Shown piece by piece: positions 9,503-21,405 of a stretch of 64,000 nucleotides of DNA (position 1 is its first letter; each line of letters begins with the position of its first letter). The DNA is from Polyangiaceae bacterium (GTDB taxonomy: Bacteria; Myxococcota_A; Polyangia; Polyangiales; Polyangiaceae): assembly GCA_041389725.1 (NCBI GenBank), contig JAWKRG010000009.1, positions 1-64,000 on the forward strand. Reading direction: 5' to 3'. The translations under genes were made by a program, and so were the position numbers. Under the pieces are notes generated by a model that saw only the letters and a list, made by a program, of their open reading frames with translations, was not told the origin of the DNA and did no database searches.

Positions 9503-9901
9503 ATGAAGAAGTTCGTCATGCCCCTAGTGTGCGCGTTGGCTGGTTCCCTCGGTATCGGCTGCAGTTCAGCCCGAGACATCCAAGTAACCGGCGAAGTGCA
9601 AGGAGGGCTCGCCGGTCAGAATGTGCAGGTCGAGTTCTGGGACATCAACGGGAGCGACCAAACCAAGGTTCATTCGGTCACCTTGCTCGGTGCCGGCGCC
9701 TTCGATGAAACGGTTCCCTTGGAAGGCGACAAGCTGATCGTGCGCGCCATCGTCGATGCAGACGCAGATGGCCTCTGCAGCGCGGGCGAGCTGTGGACGG
9801 AGGTCAGCGCTTCCATTCCCGAGGAGGAGGACACGCTGAAGCTCGCGGCGCTGACCGTCGGCTCGGCCCCCTGCGACGCCTCCCAGATCACGAGCGACTA
9901 A
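9503..9901 (+). CDS. Small lipoprotein with a beta-sandwich-like domain
   Basis: The 132-residue protein starts at ATG 9503 behind a strong AGGAGG. Its signal peptide ends in a lipobox (AGSLGIGCSS), so the mature form is probably anchored at Cys20. The rest looks like a small Ig-like or carbohydrate-binding-type beta sandwich (ITVTGEVQ-type strands: DIQVTGEVQGGLAGQNVQVE) with an Asp-rich DADADGLCSAGE loop that resembles a calcium-binding turn. It has its own promoter space (168 bp upstream) and faces a convergent Cys-rich lipoprotein gene. The family is not recognised. Confidence 0.7.
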   Translation: MKKFVMPLVCALAGSLGIGCSSARDIQVTGEVQGGLAGQNVQVEFWDINGSDQTKVHSVTLLGAGAFDETVPLEGDKLIVRAIVDADADGLCSAGELWTEVSASIPEEEDTLKLAALTVGSAPCDASQITSD

Positions 9902-9939
9902 GCGAAAAACAAGCCATTTCGTGCAAGAAGAAAAGCGAC

Positions 9940-9970
9940 GGGCCGGCGTGCCTCGGAGGCATGCCGGCCC
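9940..9970 (-). terminator. Hairpin between convergent genes, terminator-like on the minus strand
   Basis: A 13-bp stem (9940-9952 with 9958-9970, one G-U pair) closes a 5-nt loop TCGGA. On the minus strand the stem is followed by a pyrimidine-rich GTCGCTTTTCTTCTTG, so it can end transcription of the Cys-rich lipoprotein gene that stops at 10012. It lies 39 bp past the stop of the plus-strand lipoprotein and may serve both genes. Confidence 0.6.
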
Positions 9971-10011
9971 GTGCCGCGGAGACGCGGGCAGCGCCAGCGG
10001 CGCTCAGGGCA

Positions 10012-10857
10012 CTAAGGACACTGAGCGTGGTCCTTCATGCAGGCTTCTTGGGTGTCGTAGGTATTGCTGCAGTCCTTGCCGACGCAGCTGCAACCGCTCA
10101 AGCCTTCGCAGGTGCTGCCGTTCCAAGCGTAGCCGAAGAACGCGAGACAGGCGCCTTCACCTTTGGCATCCTGCGCCTTGCACGCGGGCTCGCATGCAAT
10201 CTGAATGCACGCGCCTCCAGGCTGAGTGCAGATGCCGCAGCTCTCGTTGCAGCACTCCAGTCCCGTGCCGCAGGTGACCGGCCCACACGGCGTACCTGAA
10301 GTGTTGCCACATTCGGTGTACGTCTTGTTGCAGGCATCGAGGGTCGGGTAGAGCGCTGAGCAGTCGGGGCCCTGACAGGAGCACCCGCTCAGTCCCGTGC
10401 AGCTCTTGCCGTCCCAAGCATAGCCGAGGAACATGTCGCAAGCGCCGACGCCCGCGGCGTTCTGGGCGTCGCACGGGTCTTTGCATTCCATCGTGACGCA
10501 GCCCTCGTCGGGCTTCGCACAGATCCCGCAGCTCTCATTGCAGCAGTACTCGCCCGCGCCGCAGACGTTGTTGCCGCAGCTCACGCCGGTGCCGCCGCCT
10601 TGCCCCGCGCCCCCGCCACAGGCGAGCTGGATGCAGGCACCTCCCGGCTGGGTGCAAATCCCGCAGCTTTCGTTGCAGCACTCCTCGCCCTTGGCGCAGG
10701 TGTTCGGTCCACAGGGGACACCGGCGCCGCCGTCGTCGCTGCCGATGGGTACGTCGTCGCTAGGAGCGCAGCCACCGCCCTCGGCGGCGACGAGGAGCGG
10801 GGAGGTGAGGAGCAGCCCGAGAAGGAAAGTTCGATGAAAGACTTTGTTGGCGATCAT
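10012..10857 (-). CDS. Cys-rich repeat lipoprotein
   Basis: The 281-residue exported protein has a signal peptide ending near VAAEGGGCAPS, which gives a plausible lipobox-like Cys. Two modules alternate. Module A (CGxxTC..G.ECCNESCGIC..P..AC) occurs three times, near residues 49-80, 93-125 and 192-226. Module B (GxGAC..FLGYAW.G.SC.GLSGCSC.G.DCS) occurs twice, near 137-184 and 232-280. The even number and conserved spacing of cysteines point to disulphide-rich extracellular knots. Such proteins are common on myxobacterial surfaces but have no known activity. It has its own promoter region and a good hairpin terminator. Confidence 0.8.
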   Translation of the reverse strand: MIANKVFHRTFLLGLLLTSPLLVAAEGGGCAPSDDVPIGSDDGGAGVPCGPNTCAKGEECCNESCGICTQPGGACIQLACGGGAGQGGGTGVSCGNNVCGAGEYCCNESCGICAKPDEGCVTMECKDPCDAQNAAGVGACDMFLGYAWDGKSCTGLSGCSCQGPDCSALYPTLDACNKTYTECGNTSGTPCGPVTCGTGLECCNESCGICTQPGGACIQIACEPACKAQDAKGEGACLAFFGYAWNGSTCEGLSGCSCVGKDCSNTYDTQEACMKDHAQCP

Positions 10858-10938
10858 GGTTCGTCCTGTCCGGTGAGGAGGGTCTGCAAAGTGAGTGTCC
10901 GGTCCGCCGTGGTTCCGTCTCGAAAAGCACGCCGCTCG

Positions 10939-11850
10939 CTACTGGCCGCACGCGGCGCGCACGCGGGGTGTCAGCGGCGAATTGGGATGCTGGGCGACGA
11001 AGCGCGCACTCGCGGCACGCGCTTCTGCCACGCGACCCGCGGCGCAGAGCGCCAGCGCGCGTGCAGCCTCACGTTCGGGCGTCAGACTTCCGTGCGGGTA
11101 GCGCGCGGCGTGCTGATCCAGTTCGCGCAAGGCAGCGTTGGGATCTCCGGCGACTAGGCGCTTCTGCGCGCGCGCCAGCAGGCCGCTTTCCTCCGTCAAG
11201 GCGTCGGAGCGCTGCGCCTCGGCTACGCCGTTGGGTGCCACACTGCCCGATGACTCCGCGCCACCGCGCGCAGCGCCCGCGGGTGTACTCGCGCGCGTCG
11301 TCCGCGCTGCTCCAGCGGGGCCGGGGAGCGGCACTTCGAGTCCGAGGTCCTCTGCGGCGGGTGCCACGTCGGAGCGCGACGCAGCTGGCGCTCGCGCGAC
11401 GGTGGAAGCGGCGCGCGCGGCCGCCCCGTGCGCGTGGGTGGAAGTCCCGCGCGTGTCGGTAGATGCCGCGGGAGCCATCGTCGTGGTTCGCTCGTTCGTG
11501 GCCGCCAGCGGCACGGCTACGCCGAGTCCCACGGCACCACCCAGCGCCAGCCAGCCGAGCAACTTCACGCCACCGGCGACGGCGCTCGGCCCTGCCGCGG
11601 TCAGAGCCGACCCCGCCGCAGCCGTCGCTGCAGTCGCACCAAGGGCATTGCCCGACGCCGCGAGCGCCTTCGCCCCCGACGCAGCCAGCGCCTTTGCGCC
11701 TGCCGCTGCCGTGAGCGCGCCCATGCCGGCGCCGGCACCAACGGCGGTCATGACGGCGCCGTGCACGCGACGTCGGTCTTCGGCGCTGGGATCGTCGCCG
11801 CCAGCGGCCAGCTCGATGAGCGATCGTGCATCTCGGGATAGCTCGTTCAT
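10939..11850 (-). CDS. Membrane-anchored TPR-like partner of an ECF sigma factor
   Basis: The 303-residue protein starts at ATG 11850, overlapping the sigma gene by 4 bp (ATGA), so the two are translationally coupled. Residues 1-40 are cytoplasmic (MNELSRDARSLIELAAGGDD), followed by an Ala/Gly-rich region and a membrane helix (KLLGWLALGGAVGLGVAVPL, near residues 110-130). A low-complexity Ala/Thr/Pro linker leads to a helical C-terminal repeat (ARAQKRLVAGDPNAALRELD; ALALCAAGRVAEARAASARF) that looks like TPR units. Position and topology suggest an anti-sigma factor, but the usual zinc anti-sigma HxxxCxxC motif is absent, so the mechanism is inferred from context. Confidence 0.65.
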   Translation of the reverse strand: MNELSRDARSLIELAAGGDDPSAEDRRRVHGAVMTAVGAGAGMGALTAAAGAKALAASGAKALAASGNALGATAATAAAGSALTAAGPSAVAGGVKLLGWLALGGAVGLGVAVPLAATNERTTTMAPAASTDTRGTSTHAHGAAARAASTVARAPAASRSDVAPAAEDLGLEVPLPGPAGAARTTRASTPAGAARGGAESSGSVAPNGVAEAQRSDALTEESGLLARAQKRLVAGDPNAALRELDQHAARYPHGSLTPEREAARALALCAAGRVAEARAASARFVAQHPNSPLTPRVRAACGQ

Positions 11851-12479
11851 GGGCGATTGCTCCGTGCGTTGTGGCGGGCGAGCGCCGCACTGAACTCCGC
11901 GCGTGCTTTGCGCAGGCGCGAGTAGACCGTGTTCAGGTTGACGCCGAGGGTCTCGGCAACTTCGGGCGCGCTCATCTGCTCCAGCTCCATCATCACGAAC
12001 ACGGCGCGACGGTCGTCGGCGAGGGTGTCCAGCAACGCGTGAAGAAGGCGCACGGCTTCGGCCTGTGCCGTCGCTTCGTGAGGCCCCGGCCGAGTCGTGT
12101 CTGCTACGGTCTCGTCGGACAGGGCGTCCGTTGGCCGTCTCCGTGCGCTTCGTCGATAGTTGCGCGACACGCGCAACGCGACTCCGAACAGCCACGTCTT
12201 GAGACTGGAGCGGCCCTCGAACCCCTCGATTCGCTTGTGCACGACCACGAACACGTCTTGGGCGGCGTCGTCGAGGGAAGCGTCGCTCACCCCCAAGCGC
12301 CGCAGACTCCGCCACACGAAATCGAAATGCGCCTCGTAGATCGCTTCGAATTCGACCCGCCGCACCGCGGCCGACGACGCGGAGGATTCGGCGCGCGCCA
12401 GGCGGAGGGCCGTCGGCGCGGCGGGGGTCAGAGCGGAGAGCATCTGCCCTGGGTGTCCGGTCAGCGCTCGATCCGTCAC
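11847..12479 (-). CDS. ECF-type RNA polymerase sigma factor (module 1)
   Basis: This is a sigma-70 family ECF factor of about 210 residues. Region 2 is visible as FEAIYEAHFDFVWRSLRRLG and DDAAQDVFVVVHKRI with SLKTWLFGVALR, and region 4 as LADDRRAVFVMMELEQMSAP and VAETLGVNLNTVYSRLRKAR. The chosen start is GTG 12479, which overlaps the stop of the upstream barrel-like gene (GTGA). ATG 12443 is an alternative. The stop overlaps the start of the TPR partner. The three genes therefore form one tightly coupled unit, and the sigma factor probably responds to an envelope signal relayed by the partner. Confidence 0.85.
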   Translation of the reverse strand: MTDRALTGHPGQMLSALTPAAPTALRLARAESSASSAAVRRVEFEAIYEAHFDFVWRSLRRLGVSDASLDDAAQDVFVVVHKRIEGFEGRSSLKTWLFGVALRVSRNYRRSARRRPTDALSDETVADTTRPGPHEATAQAEAVRLLHALLDTLADDRRAVFVMMELEQMSAPEVAETLGVNLNTVYSRLRKARAEFSAALARHNARSNRP

Positions 12480-13561
12480 GGAAAACGTACTTCGGCGCCG
12501 AGGGCGCCTCGCCCCGACACGCGCTCCGGCTGGTGGACCGCTCCCACGTTTTCCAGCACGAAACGCGGCCTGTTGAGGAAGACCAAGCCGTCCAGCCGTG
12601 CCCAAAGTGCGACGCGGTCGCCGAGGGGATGGGAGACGCGCGCCCCCAAGGTGCCGGCATAGAGCCACGCTTCGCCCTGGCCGGGGTCGGTCACGCCGGT
12701 GCCCTCGCCGCTGAGCCGAGCTACCTCGACGCCCGCGCAGGGTGAGACCTCGGGCGCGTCGAGCAAGCGGTAGCAACCGGTCACCCCGCCCGCCAGCAGA
12801 GCCAAATCACCGCCGGCATCGGCTCTCACGGACTCGGATTGTCGTGCGAACCAGGAACCCTGCAGCTCGAGTTGAAAGCGTTCAATCTCGCCACCGAGGC
12901 GTAGGGTTGCGCCCAGGGCGGGACCGGGAAGCGTGCCCAGATCGGCGACAGCGCCCAAGCCGACTCGTGCCCTCGGCGTCAGAGCCATCCGCCGCCGCGG
13001 TTCAGTAGAGTCGAGTCGTGGATCGCGATCGGCGGGTTTGGTCTCGACTCGACGTGGCTCGCTGGGCGCCACGGTCGGCGCTGGCTCGAGCGCTGCTGCA
13101 GGCGGGGGCTGCGTCGTGGAGTCCACGATCTGCGTCGTGGACTCCACGGGCGGCAATGCTGCCACTGCGCTGCCATTGGCAGGCACTGTCGTACGCGACA
13201 GCGCGTCTGGATCGACGGCAAGGGCCAACACGAGTGCCGCGGGTTCCGCCAGGGATTCGCAGCGCGGAGCAGTGAGTCGTCGCGTCCCGCGCGCATCGCG
13301 GTGCTCCGTGCTCAGCTCCAGCACGTACTGAGCGTCGACTTGCGTGATCACGCCACGAGCGCTCAATCCTTGGGATGCATCAGCGCGCGACAGTAGCGCG
13401 CGAGTGCGTTGCAGCACTTCGCTCCCCTGAGGACAGCCTGCGGGCGCTTGCCACTCGAGGCTGACGTTCGGCCCGGCGCTCGGGGGCCCTGAAGCTGCTG
13501 CGGTCGGGATGGCTACCAGCGAAGCCGCCACCAGGGCTACGGGACGCAAAACCGCGCGCAT
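12476..13561 (-). CDS. Exported protein with C-terminal barrel-like domain (ECF module 1)
   Basis: The 361-residue protein has a signal peptide (VALVAASLVAIPTAAA), an N-terminal globular part with one Cys pair (AGCPQGSEV..APRCESLAEP), a Pro-rich linker near residues 135-190, and a C-terminal part with alternating strands (GLGAVADLGTLPGPALGATL; FQLELQGSWFARQ; YAGTLGARVSHPLGDRVALW; GRGALGAEVRFP). The final Phe-Pro and the amphipathic strands suggest an outer-membrane or periplasmic beta structure. It is first in an operon with the ECF factor and its TPR partner. A similar gene lies next to the second ECF pair at 26.2 kb, so it may be the sensor or the main target of the system. Confidence 0.6.
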   Translation of the reverse strand: MRAVLRPVALVAASLVAIPTAAASGPPSAGPNVSLEWQAPAGCPQGSEVLQRTRALLSRADASQGLSARGVITQVDAQYVLELSTEHRDARGTRRLTAPRCESLAEPAALVLALAVDPDALSRTTVPANGSAVAALPPVESTTQIVDSTTQPPPAAALEPAPTVAPSEPRRVETKPADRDPRLDSTEPRRRMALTPRARVGLGAVADLGTLPGPALGATLRLGGEIERFQLELQGSWFARQSESVRADAGGDLALLAGGVTGCYRLLDAPEVSPCAGVEVARLSGEGTGVTDPGQGEAWLYAGTLGARVSHPLGDRVALWARLDGLVFLNRPRFVLENVGAVHQPERVSGRGALGAEVRFP

Positions 13562-13692
13562 CGCAGCCGAGGTAGCAGGATGTGTGCCGCGGCGCTACAG
13601 CGATGGCGCCGCGGTTTTCGTGCTGCCTGGCGTGGCGCAGGCTCGGCTAGGTGGCACAAATCGGGGCAGACGCGACGCGCCCCGGCGCCCCC

Positions 13693-14703
13693 TCAGCGGC
13701 TGAGGCCGGGGGGCAGTTGCCAGCTCTGCAGTAGCTGCACGTAGTTGGAGCGCTCGTAGGCGCGCGGGTCCGGGCAGTTATCCAGGCTCATGTTGCCGCG
13801 CAGCACCGACAGGGACGGGTACTCGTGGTCTTCCATGAACTCGACCATCTCGCGTGTGATCTGGCGAAAGCGCTCCGGTCCGTTCTTCAGCACGGCGGAC
13901 ACGACCTGAACGCCGTCCGCGCCGGCCATCAACGCTTTGATCGCATCGAGACCACTGTGCACGCCGCCGCTCGCCGCCAAGGAGCCCTTCACCTTGCCGT
14001 GGAGGATCGCGAGCCAGCGCAAACGGAGCAACAATTCGGTCGGTGTGGACAGTTCGATGTGCTGGCGGATCTCCAGTTCGTCCACGTCGATGTCGGGCTG
14101 ATACAGGCGATTGAAGAGCACGAAGCCGTCGACACCGATGGCATCGAGGCGACGCGCGAAGTGCGCCAAGGCGGTGTGGTAGGGCGATAGCTTGACGGCG
14201 ACCGGGAGCTTGGTCGCCTCCTTCACCGCCTGCACCATCTCCAGGATCGTGCTTTCCACATGTTCGGCGCTGTAGTCGGGGTTTGCTGCCAGCTGGTACA
14301 CGTTCAGCTCCAGCGCGCTGACCCCAGCTTGCTCCATGGCCGAGGCGTAGCGAAGCCACCCTCGCGGCGTGGTGCCGTTCAGAGAGCCGATGATCGGCAC
14401 CGATACCCGCTCTTTGAGCTTTGCGACTTGCTTCAAGTACTCTTCCGGCCCCAGCACGAAAGAGTCGGGATCCGGTAGGAAACTCGAGGCTTCCGAGAAG
14501 GCGTCGCCGTGGTGTTCCGTGCTGGAAAACGTTGCCAACTGTTCGGCGGCCAGCTGCTCTTCGAACAACGAGCGCATCACCACCGCGCCAGCGCCCGCCT
14601 CCACCGCTCGCTCGACCATGGAAACGTGATCCCCCAGCGGCGATGCGCCGAGGATCAACGGACTGCTCAGCTTCAGGCCCAAATACTGCGTCGTCAGATC
14701 CAT
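13693..14703 (-). CDS. Dihydroorotate dehydrogenase-like flavoprotein
   Basis: The 336-residue TIM-barrel protein begins at ATG 14703, one base after the nifJ stop. It shows the class-1 DHOD pattern: MDLTTQYLGLKLSSPLILGA at the start, VPIIGSLNGTTPRGW, LELNVYQL (FMN/substrate loop), LPVAVKLSPY (a Lys strand), FNRLYQPDID, SLAASGGVH and GADGVQVVSAVLKNG for phosphate binding of FMN. Proteins of this kind are annotated as DHOD-like and are often found beside pyruvate:ferredoxin oxidoreductase genes, as here. The true substrate is not established. It probably acts in the cytosol on a redox reaction linked to NifJ rather than in pyrimidine synthesis. Confidence 0.8.
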   Translation of the reverse strand: MDLTTQYLGLKLSSPLILGASPLGDHVSMVERAVEAGAGAVVMRSLFEEQLAAEQLATFSSTEHHGDAFSEASSFLPDPDSFVLGPEEYLKQVAKLKERVSVPIIGSLNGTTPRGWLRYASAMEQAGVSALELNVYQLAANPDYSAEHVESTILEMVQAVKEATKLPVAVKLSPYHTALAHFARRLDAIGVDGFVLFNRLYQPDIDVDELEIRQHIELSTPTELLLRLRWLAILHGKVKGSLAASGGVHSGLDAIKALMAGADGVQVVSAVLKNGPERFRQITREMVEFMEDHEYPSLSVLRGNMSLDNCPDPRAYERSNYVQLLQSWQLPPGLSR

Positions 14704-14704
14704 C

Positions 14705-18232
<3,528 letters not shown>

Positions 18233-18544
18233 GTGGACTTCCTTCCTGACCACCGACTCGCAGTCACTCCGCGAGCCAAGGAACGAGTTTTCTACTTTGG
18301 CCAGAGCAAGAGTTCGAGTCCCAGCAGCGGCACGACACGAGCTTTTTTTGCGCGTGGCCCGCGCGGAATTTGCGCGGGACTGCTCGCGCCTTCAGGGGTC
18401 GTCGCGCCGCCGCGGTCGGTCGTCGCCCGCTCCTGGCTAGCGGCGGCGGCAGCTTTTTTCCCGCGCTTACGCGCGCGTTGCGGCTGATGGGCGTCCTTGT
18501 TACGCCCTCGACTCCGCACCTTTGCGGCCTCGAAGAACACGACC
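18233..18544. other. Divergent promoter region between nifJ and acnA
   Basis: This 312-bp gap is the longest non-coding stretch in the window and must hold both promoters. It contains a run of seven T (18343-18349) and a small hairpin CCCGCGC-GGAATTT-GCGCGGG (18358-18378). Neither has the layout of a terminator for the flanking genes. A Lys/Ala-rich minus-strand reading frame across it has no supporting start signal, so I do not call it a gene. Confidence 0.5.
18238..18246 (-). promoter_or_regulatory. Ribosome binding site of nifJ
   Basis: GGAAGGAAG on the minus strand ends 5 nt before GTG 18232. It decides the start: the longer frame starting at 18253 would translate through this purine tract. 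Confidence 0.6.
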
Positions 18545-21235
18545 ATGACCGACAAGCGCCTCGACTCTTTTTCCACCCGCTCCACTCTCGACCTGGGCGA
18601 TCGCTCCTTCGACTACTTCTCGCTGCCGAAGTTGGCGGCGGCCACGGGCAAGGACGTGCAGCGCCTGCCCTACAGCTTGCGCATTCTGCTCGAGAACCTG
18701 CTGCGCAACGAGGACGGCAAGGCAGTCGAGAAGAAGGACGTGCTCGCGCTGCTCGACTGGGACCCCAAGGCGACCCCCGACAGTGAGATCGCGTTTCACC
18801 CCGCTCGGGTCGTGCTGCAGGACTTCACGGGCGTGCCCGCAGTGGTCGACCTCGCTGCGATGCGCGACGCCATGGCGGCCATGGGCGGGGATCCCAACAA
18901 GATCAATCCGCTCTTTCCCAGTGAGCTCGTGATCGATCACTCGGTGCAGATCGACTACTTCGGCAGCGCCGACGCTTTGCTCAAGAACACCGAGCGCGAG
19001 TACGAGCGCAACATCGAGCGATACGCGCTTCTGCGCTGGGCGCAAGGTGCTTTCCGCAACTTCCAGGTCGTGCCCCCCAGCACAGGCATCGTGCACCAGG
19101 TCAATCTGGAGGCGCTGGCGCGAGTCGTCTTCGACGCCGATGGTCTGGCCTATCCCGACAGCTTGGTCGGCACCGACAGCCACACCACCATGATCAACGG
19201 CATCGGCGTGTTGGGTTGGGGTGTCGGCGGCATCGAAGCCGAAGCCGCCATGTTGGGGCAGCCCATCAATCTGCTGGTGCCGCAAGTGATCGGCTTCAAG
19301 CTCTACGGCAGCTTGCCCGAGGGCGCGACGGCCACGGACTTGGTCCTCACCATCACGCGCATGCTGCGCGACAAAGGTGTGGTCGGGAAGTTCGTCGAGT
19401 TCTACGGCGACGGTCTTGCCAGCTTGCCCCTGGCCAATCGCGCCACCATCGGCAACATGAGTCCGGAGTTTGGCTCGACCTGCGGCATCTTCCCCATCGA
19501 CGCCGAGACGCTGCGTTACGTGCGCCTCACGGGTCGAGGCGAAGCGCGCGCCAAACTGATCGAAGCCTACGCCCGCGCCCAGGGGCTGTTCTGGGAGCCC
19601 GGACAGGCCGAGCCCGAGTTCACCGACACGCTGTCCCTCGATCTCGGCACCGTGCGTCCCACCCTCGCCGGTCCCAAGCGTCCCCACGACAAGGTGCTGC
19701 TCTCGGACATGAAGCAAAGCTGGGCGAAGTCTTTGGCAGAGCTGCGAGAGGTCGCCAAGAGCAAAGGCGAGCCAAAGGGCAGCATGCCCCTCTCCCTCGA
19801 TGGCCAGCAGCTCGAGCTCAAAGACGGCGCCGTCGTGATTGCTGCGATCACCAGCTGCACCAACACCAGCAACCCCTACGTGCTCATGGCGGCTGGGTTG
19901 GTCGCCAAGAACGCGCGCCAGCGTGGTCTGACGGTCAAGCCCTGGGTCAAGACCAGCCTCGCCCCCGGCAGTAAAGTCGTCACTCAGTACCTGCAGAGCA
20001 GCGGTCTGCTCGCCGACTTGGAGGCGCTGAAGTTCAACGTGGTGGGCTACGGCTGCACCACTTGCATCGGCAACAGCGGTCCGCTGCCGGACGCCGTGGG
20101 CAACGCCATTCGTGAAGGCAATCTCGTGGTGTGCAGCGTGCTGTCGGGCAACCGCAACTTCGAGGGTCGCATCCATCCCGACGTGCGCGCCAACTACCTC
20201 GCCAGTCCACCCTTGGTCGTGGCCTACGCCCTGGCGGGTCGCACCGACATCGACCTCGAGAAGGAGCCCCTGGGCAAGGACGGCTCGGGCAAGGACGTCT
20301 GGCTCAAGGACATTTGGCCCACGCCAAAGCAAGTGGCGGAGCTCGTCGAAAAGCACGTGACCAGCGCGATGTTCGAGCAGGAATACTCCGCGGTCTTCGA
20401 GGGCGACGAGCGCTGGCAGAAGATGCCGGTCCCCAAGGGCGATCGCTTCGCCTGGGATGCCGCCAGCACCTACGTGCGGCGCCCGACGTTCTTCGAGAAC
20501 ATGCCCAAGCAGCCCGCGCCCCTGGCAGACATCTCCGCGGCGCGCGCCCTGCTGGTGCTGGGGGATTCCGTCACCACGGATCACATCTCGCCGGCGGGCA
20601 GCATCGCCAAGGACGGAGCGGCAGCGAAGTATCTGAACGATCACGGCGTGCAGCAGCGTGACTTCAACAGCTTCGGTGCGCGCCGCGGCAACCACGAAGT
20701 CATGATGCGCGGCACCTTCGGTAACGTGCGCCTGAAGAACTTGCTCGTGCCGGGCAGCGAAGGCAGCTGGTCACGCCATCTGCCGAGCGGCGACAAGGGC
20801 ACCGTCTACGACGTGAGCATGCGCTACCAAGGTGAAGGCACGTCGCTGATCGTGCTCGCCGGCAAGGAATATGGCTCCGGCTCGAGTCGCGATTGGGCCG
20901 CCAAGGGCACCTGGATGCTCGGCATCAAGGCCGTCATCGCCGAGAGCTACGAGCGCATCCATCGCAGCAACCTGATCGGCATGGGTGTCCTGCCTCTGCA
21001 GTTCCCGGCCGGTCAATCCCGCGAAAGCCTGGGCCTGAGCGGCGAAGAGGTGTTCGCCATCAGCGGCGTCACGACGCTTCAACCCGGCAAGACTGTCCAG
21101 GTCGTCGCCAAAGCTGCCGACGGCAAAGAACTGAAGTTCGACGCCCTCGCCCGCATCGATACGCGCGTCGAACTCGACTACTACCGTCATGGCGGGATCC
21201 TGCAGTACGTGCTCCGCCAGCTGTTGGCGTCCTGA
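18545..21235 (+). CDS. acnA: Aconitate hydratase A
   Basis: AcnA interconverts citrate and isocitrate through cis-aconitate in the TCA cycle, using a [4Fe-4S] cluster. The 896-residue protein has the AcnA/IRP order: catalytic domains 1-3 first (VDHSVQIDYFG-type IDHSVQIDYFG, TDSHTTMINGIGVLGWGVGG, cluster cysteines in AITSCTNTSNP and YGCTTCIGNSGPLP), then the swivel domain (LGDSVTTDHISPAG, FGARRGNHEVMMRGTF, YGSGSSRDWAAKG). The chosen start is ATG 18545 (MTDKRLDSF). The length is typical. It is divergent from nifJ and followed by a hairpin. A second, differently ordered aconitase-family protein lies at 60.2 kb. Confidence 0.95.
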   Translation: MTDKRLDSFSTRSTLDLGDRSFDYFSLPKLAAATGKDVQRLPYSLRILLENLLRNEDGKAVEKKDVLALLDWDPKATPDSEIAFHPARVVLQDFTGVPAVVDLAAMRDAMAAMGGDPNKINPLFPSELVIDHSVQIDYFGSADALLKNTEREYERNIERYALLRWAQGAFRNFQVVPPSTGIVHQVNLEALARVVFDADGLAYPDSLVGTDSHTTMINGIGVLGWGVGGIEAEAAMLGQPINLLVPQVIGFKLYGSLPEGATATDLVLTITRMLRDKGVVGKFVEFYGDGLASLPLANRATIGNMSPEFGSTCGIFPIDAETLRYVRLTGRGEARAKLIEAYARAQGLFWEPGQAEPEFTDTLSLDLGTVRPTLAGPKRPHDKVLLSDMKQSWAKSLAELREVAKSKGEPKGSMPLSLDGQQLELKDGAVVIAAITSCTNTSNPYVLMAAGLVAKNARQRGLTVKPWVKTSLAPGSKVVTQYLQSSGLLADLEALKFNVVGYGCTTCIGNSGPLPDAVGNAIREGNLVVCSVLSGNRNFEGRIHPDVRANYLASPPLVVAYALAGRTDIDLEKEPLGKDGSGKDVWLKDIWPTPKQVAELVEKHVTSAMFEQEYSAVFEGDERWQKMPVPKGDRFAWDAASTYVRRPTFFENMPKQPAPLADISAARALLVLGDSVTTDHISPAGSIAKDGAAAKYLNDHGVQQRDFNSFGARRGNHEVMMRGTFGNVRLKNLLVPGSEGSWSRHLPSGDKGTVYDVSMRYQGEGTSLIVLAGKEYGSGSSRDWAAKGTWMLGIKAVIAESYERIHRSNLIGMGVLPLQFPAGQSRESLGLSGEEVFAISGVTTLQPGKTVQVVAKAADGKELKFDALARIDTRVELDYYRHGGILQYVLRQLLAS

Positions 21236-21247
21236 AATCGCGCTCCT

Positions 21248-21268
21248 GAGGGCGATGCTGACGCCCTC
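21248..21268 (+). terminator. Hairpin downstream of acnA
   Basis: A 7-bp perfect stem GAGGGCG/CGCCCTC with a 7-nt loop begins 13 bp after the acnA stop. The tract behind it (GTGCTCCTTGGGTATTGGG) is only weakly T-rich, so termination by this hairpin alone is uncertain. Confidence 0.4.
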
Positions 21269-21405
21269 GTGCTCCTTGGGTATTGGGTCTCGGCCGTCGG
21301 CGTCGCGCTGAGGCGCCTCCCGCGGAATGCGACGCGGGCGCCGTGCAGCTCGCGCGAACGCGTTCGGCGCAGCGTGCCGGCGCGGCAACGAGTAGGATAC
21401 GGCCC

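Noticed and set aside
10939..12660. One long minus-strand frame that joins the TPR partner to sequence opposite the sigma factor region
   Set aside because: The upstream part is the wrong frame of the sigma gene. ATG 11850 overlapping the sigma stop gives the real gene.
13645..13670. TGGCAC as a sigma-54 promoter element
   Set aside because: The -12 TTGC element is missing at the required spacing.
18305..18325. A second T-loop-like GTTCGAGTCC in the nifJ-acnA gap
   Set aside because: No pairing stem and no cloverleaf can be drawn around it.
18292..18585. Lys/Ala-rich minus-strand frame between nifJ and acnA as a small basic protein
   Set aside because: It overlaps the acnA start, has no ribosome binding site and its second half is not protein-like.
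18500..20695. A 731-codon open frame on the minus strand opposite acnA
   Set aside because: It is a shadow of acnA codon bias with no recognisable protein features.
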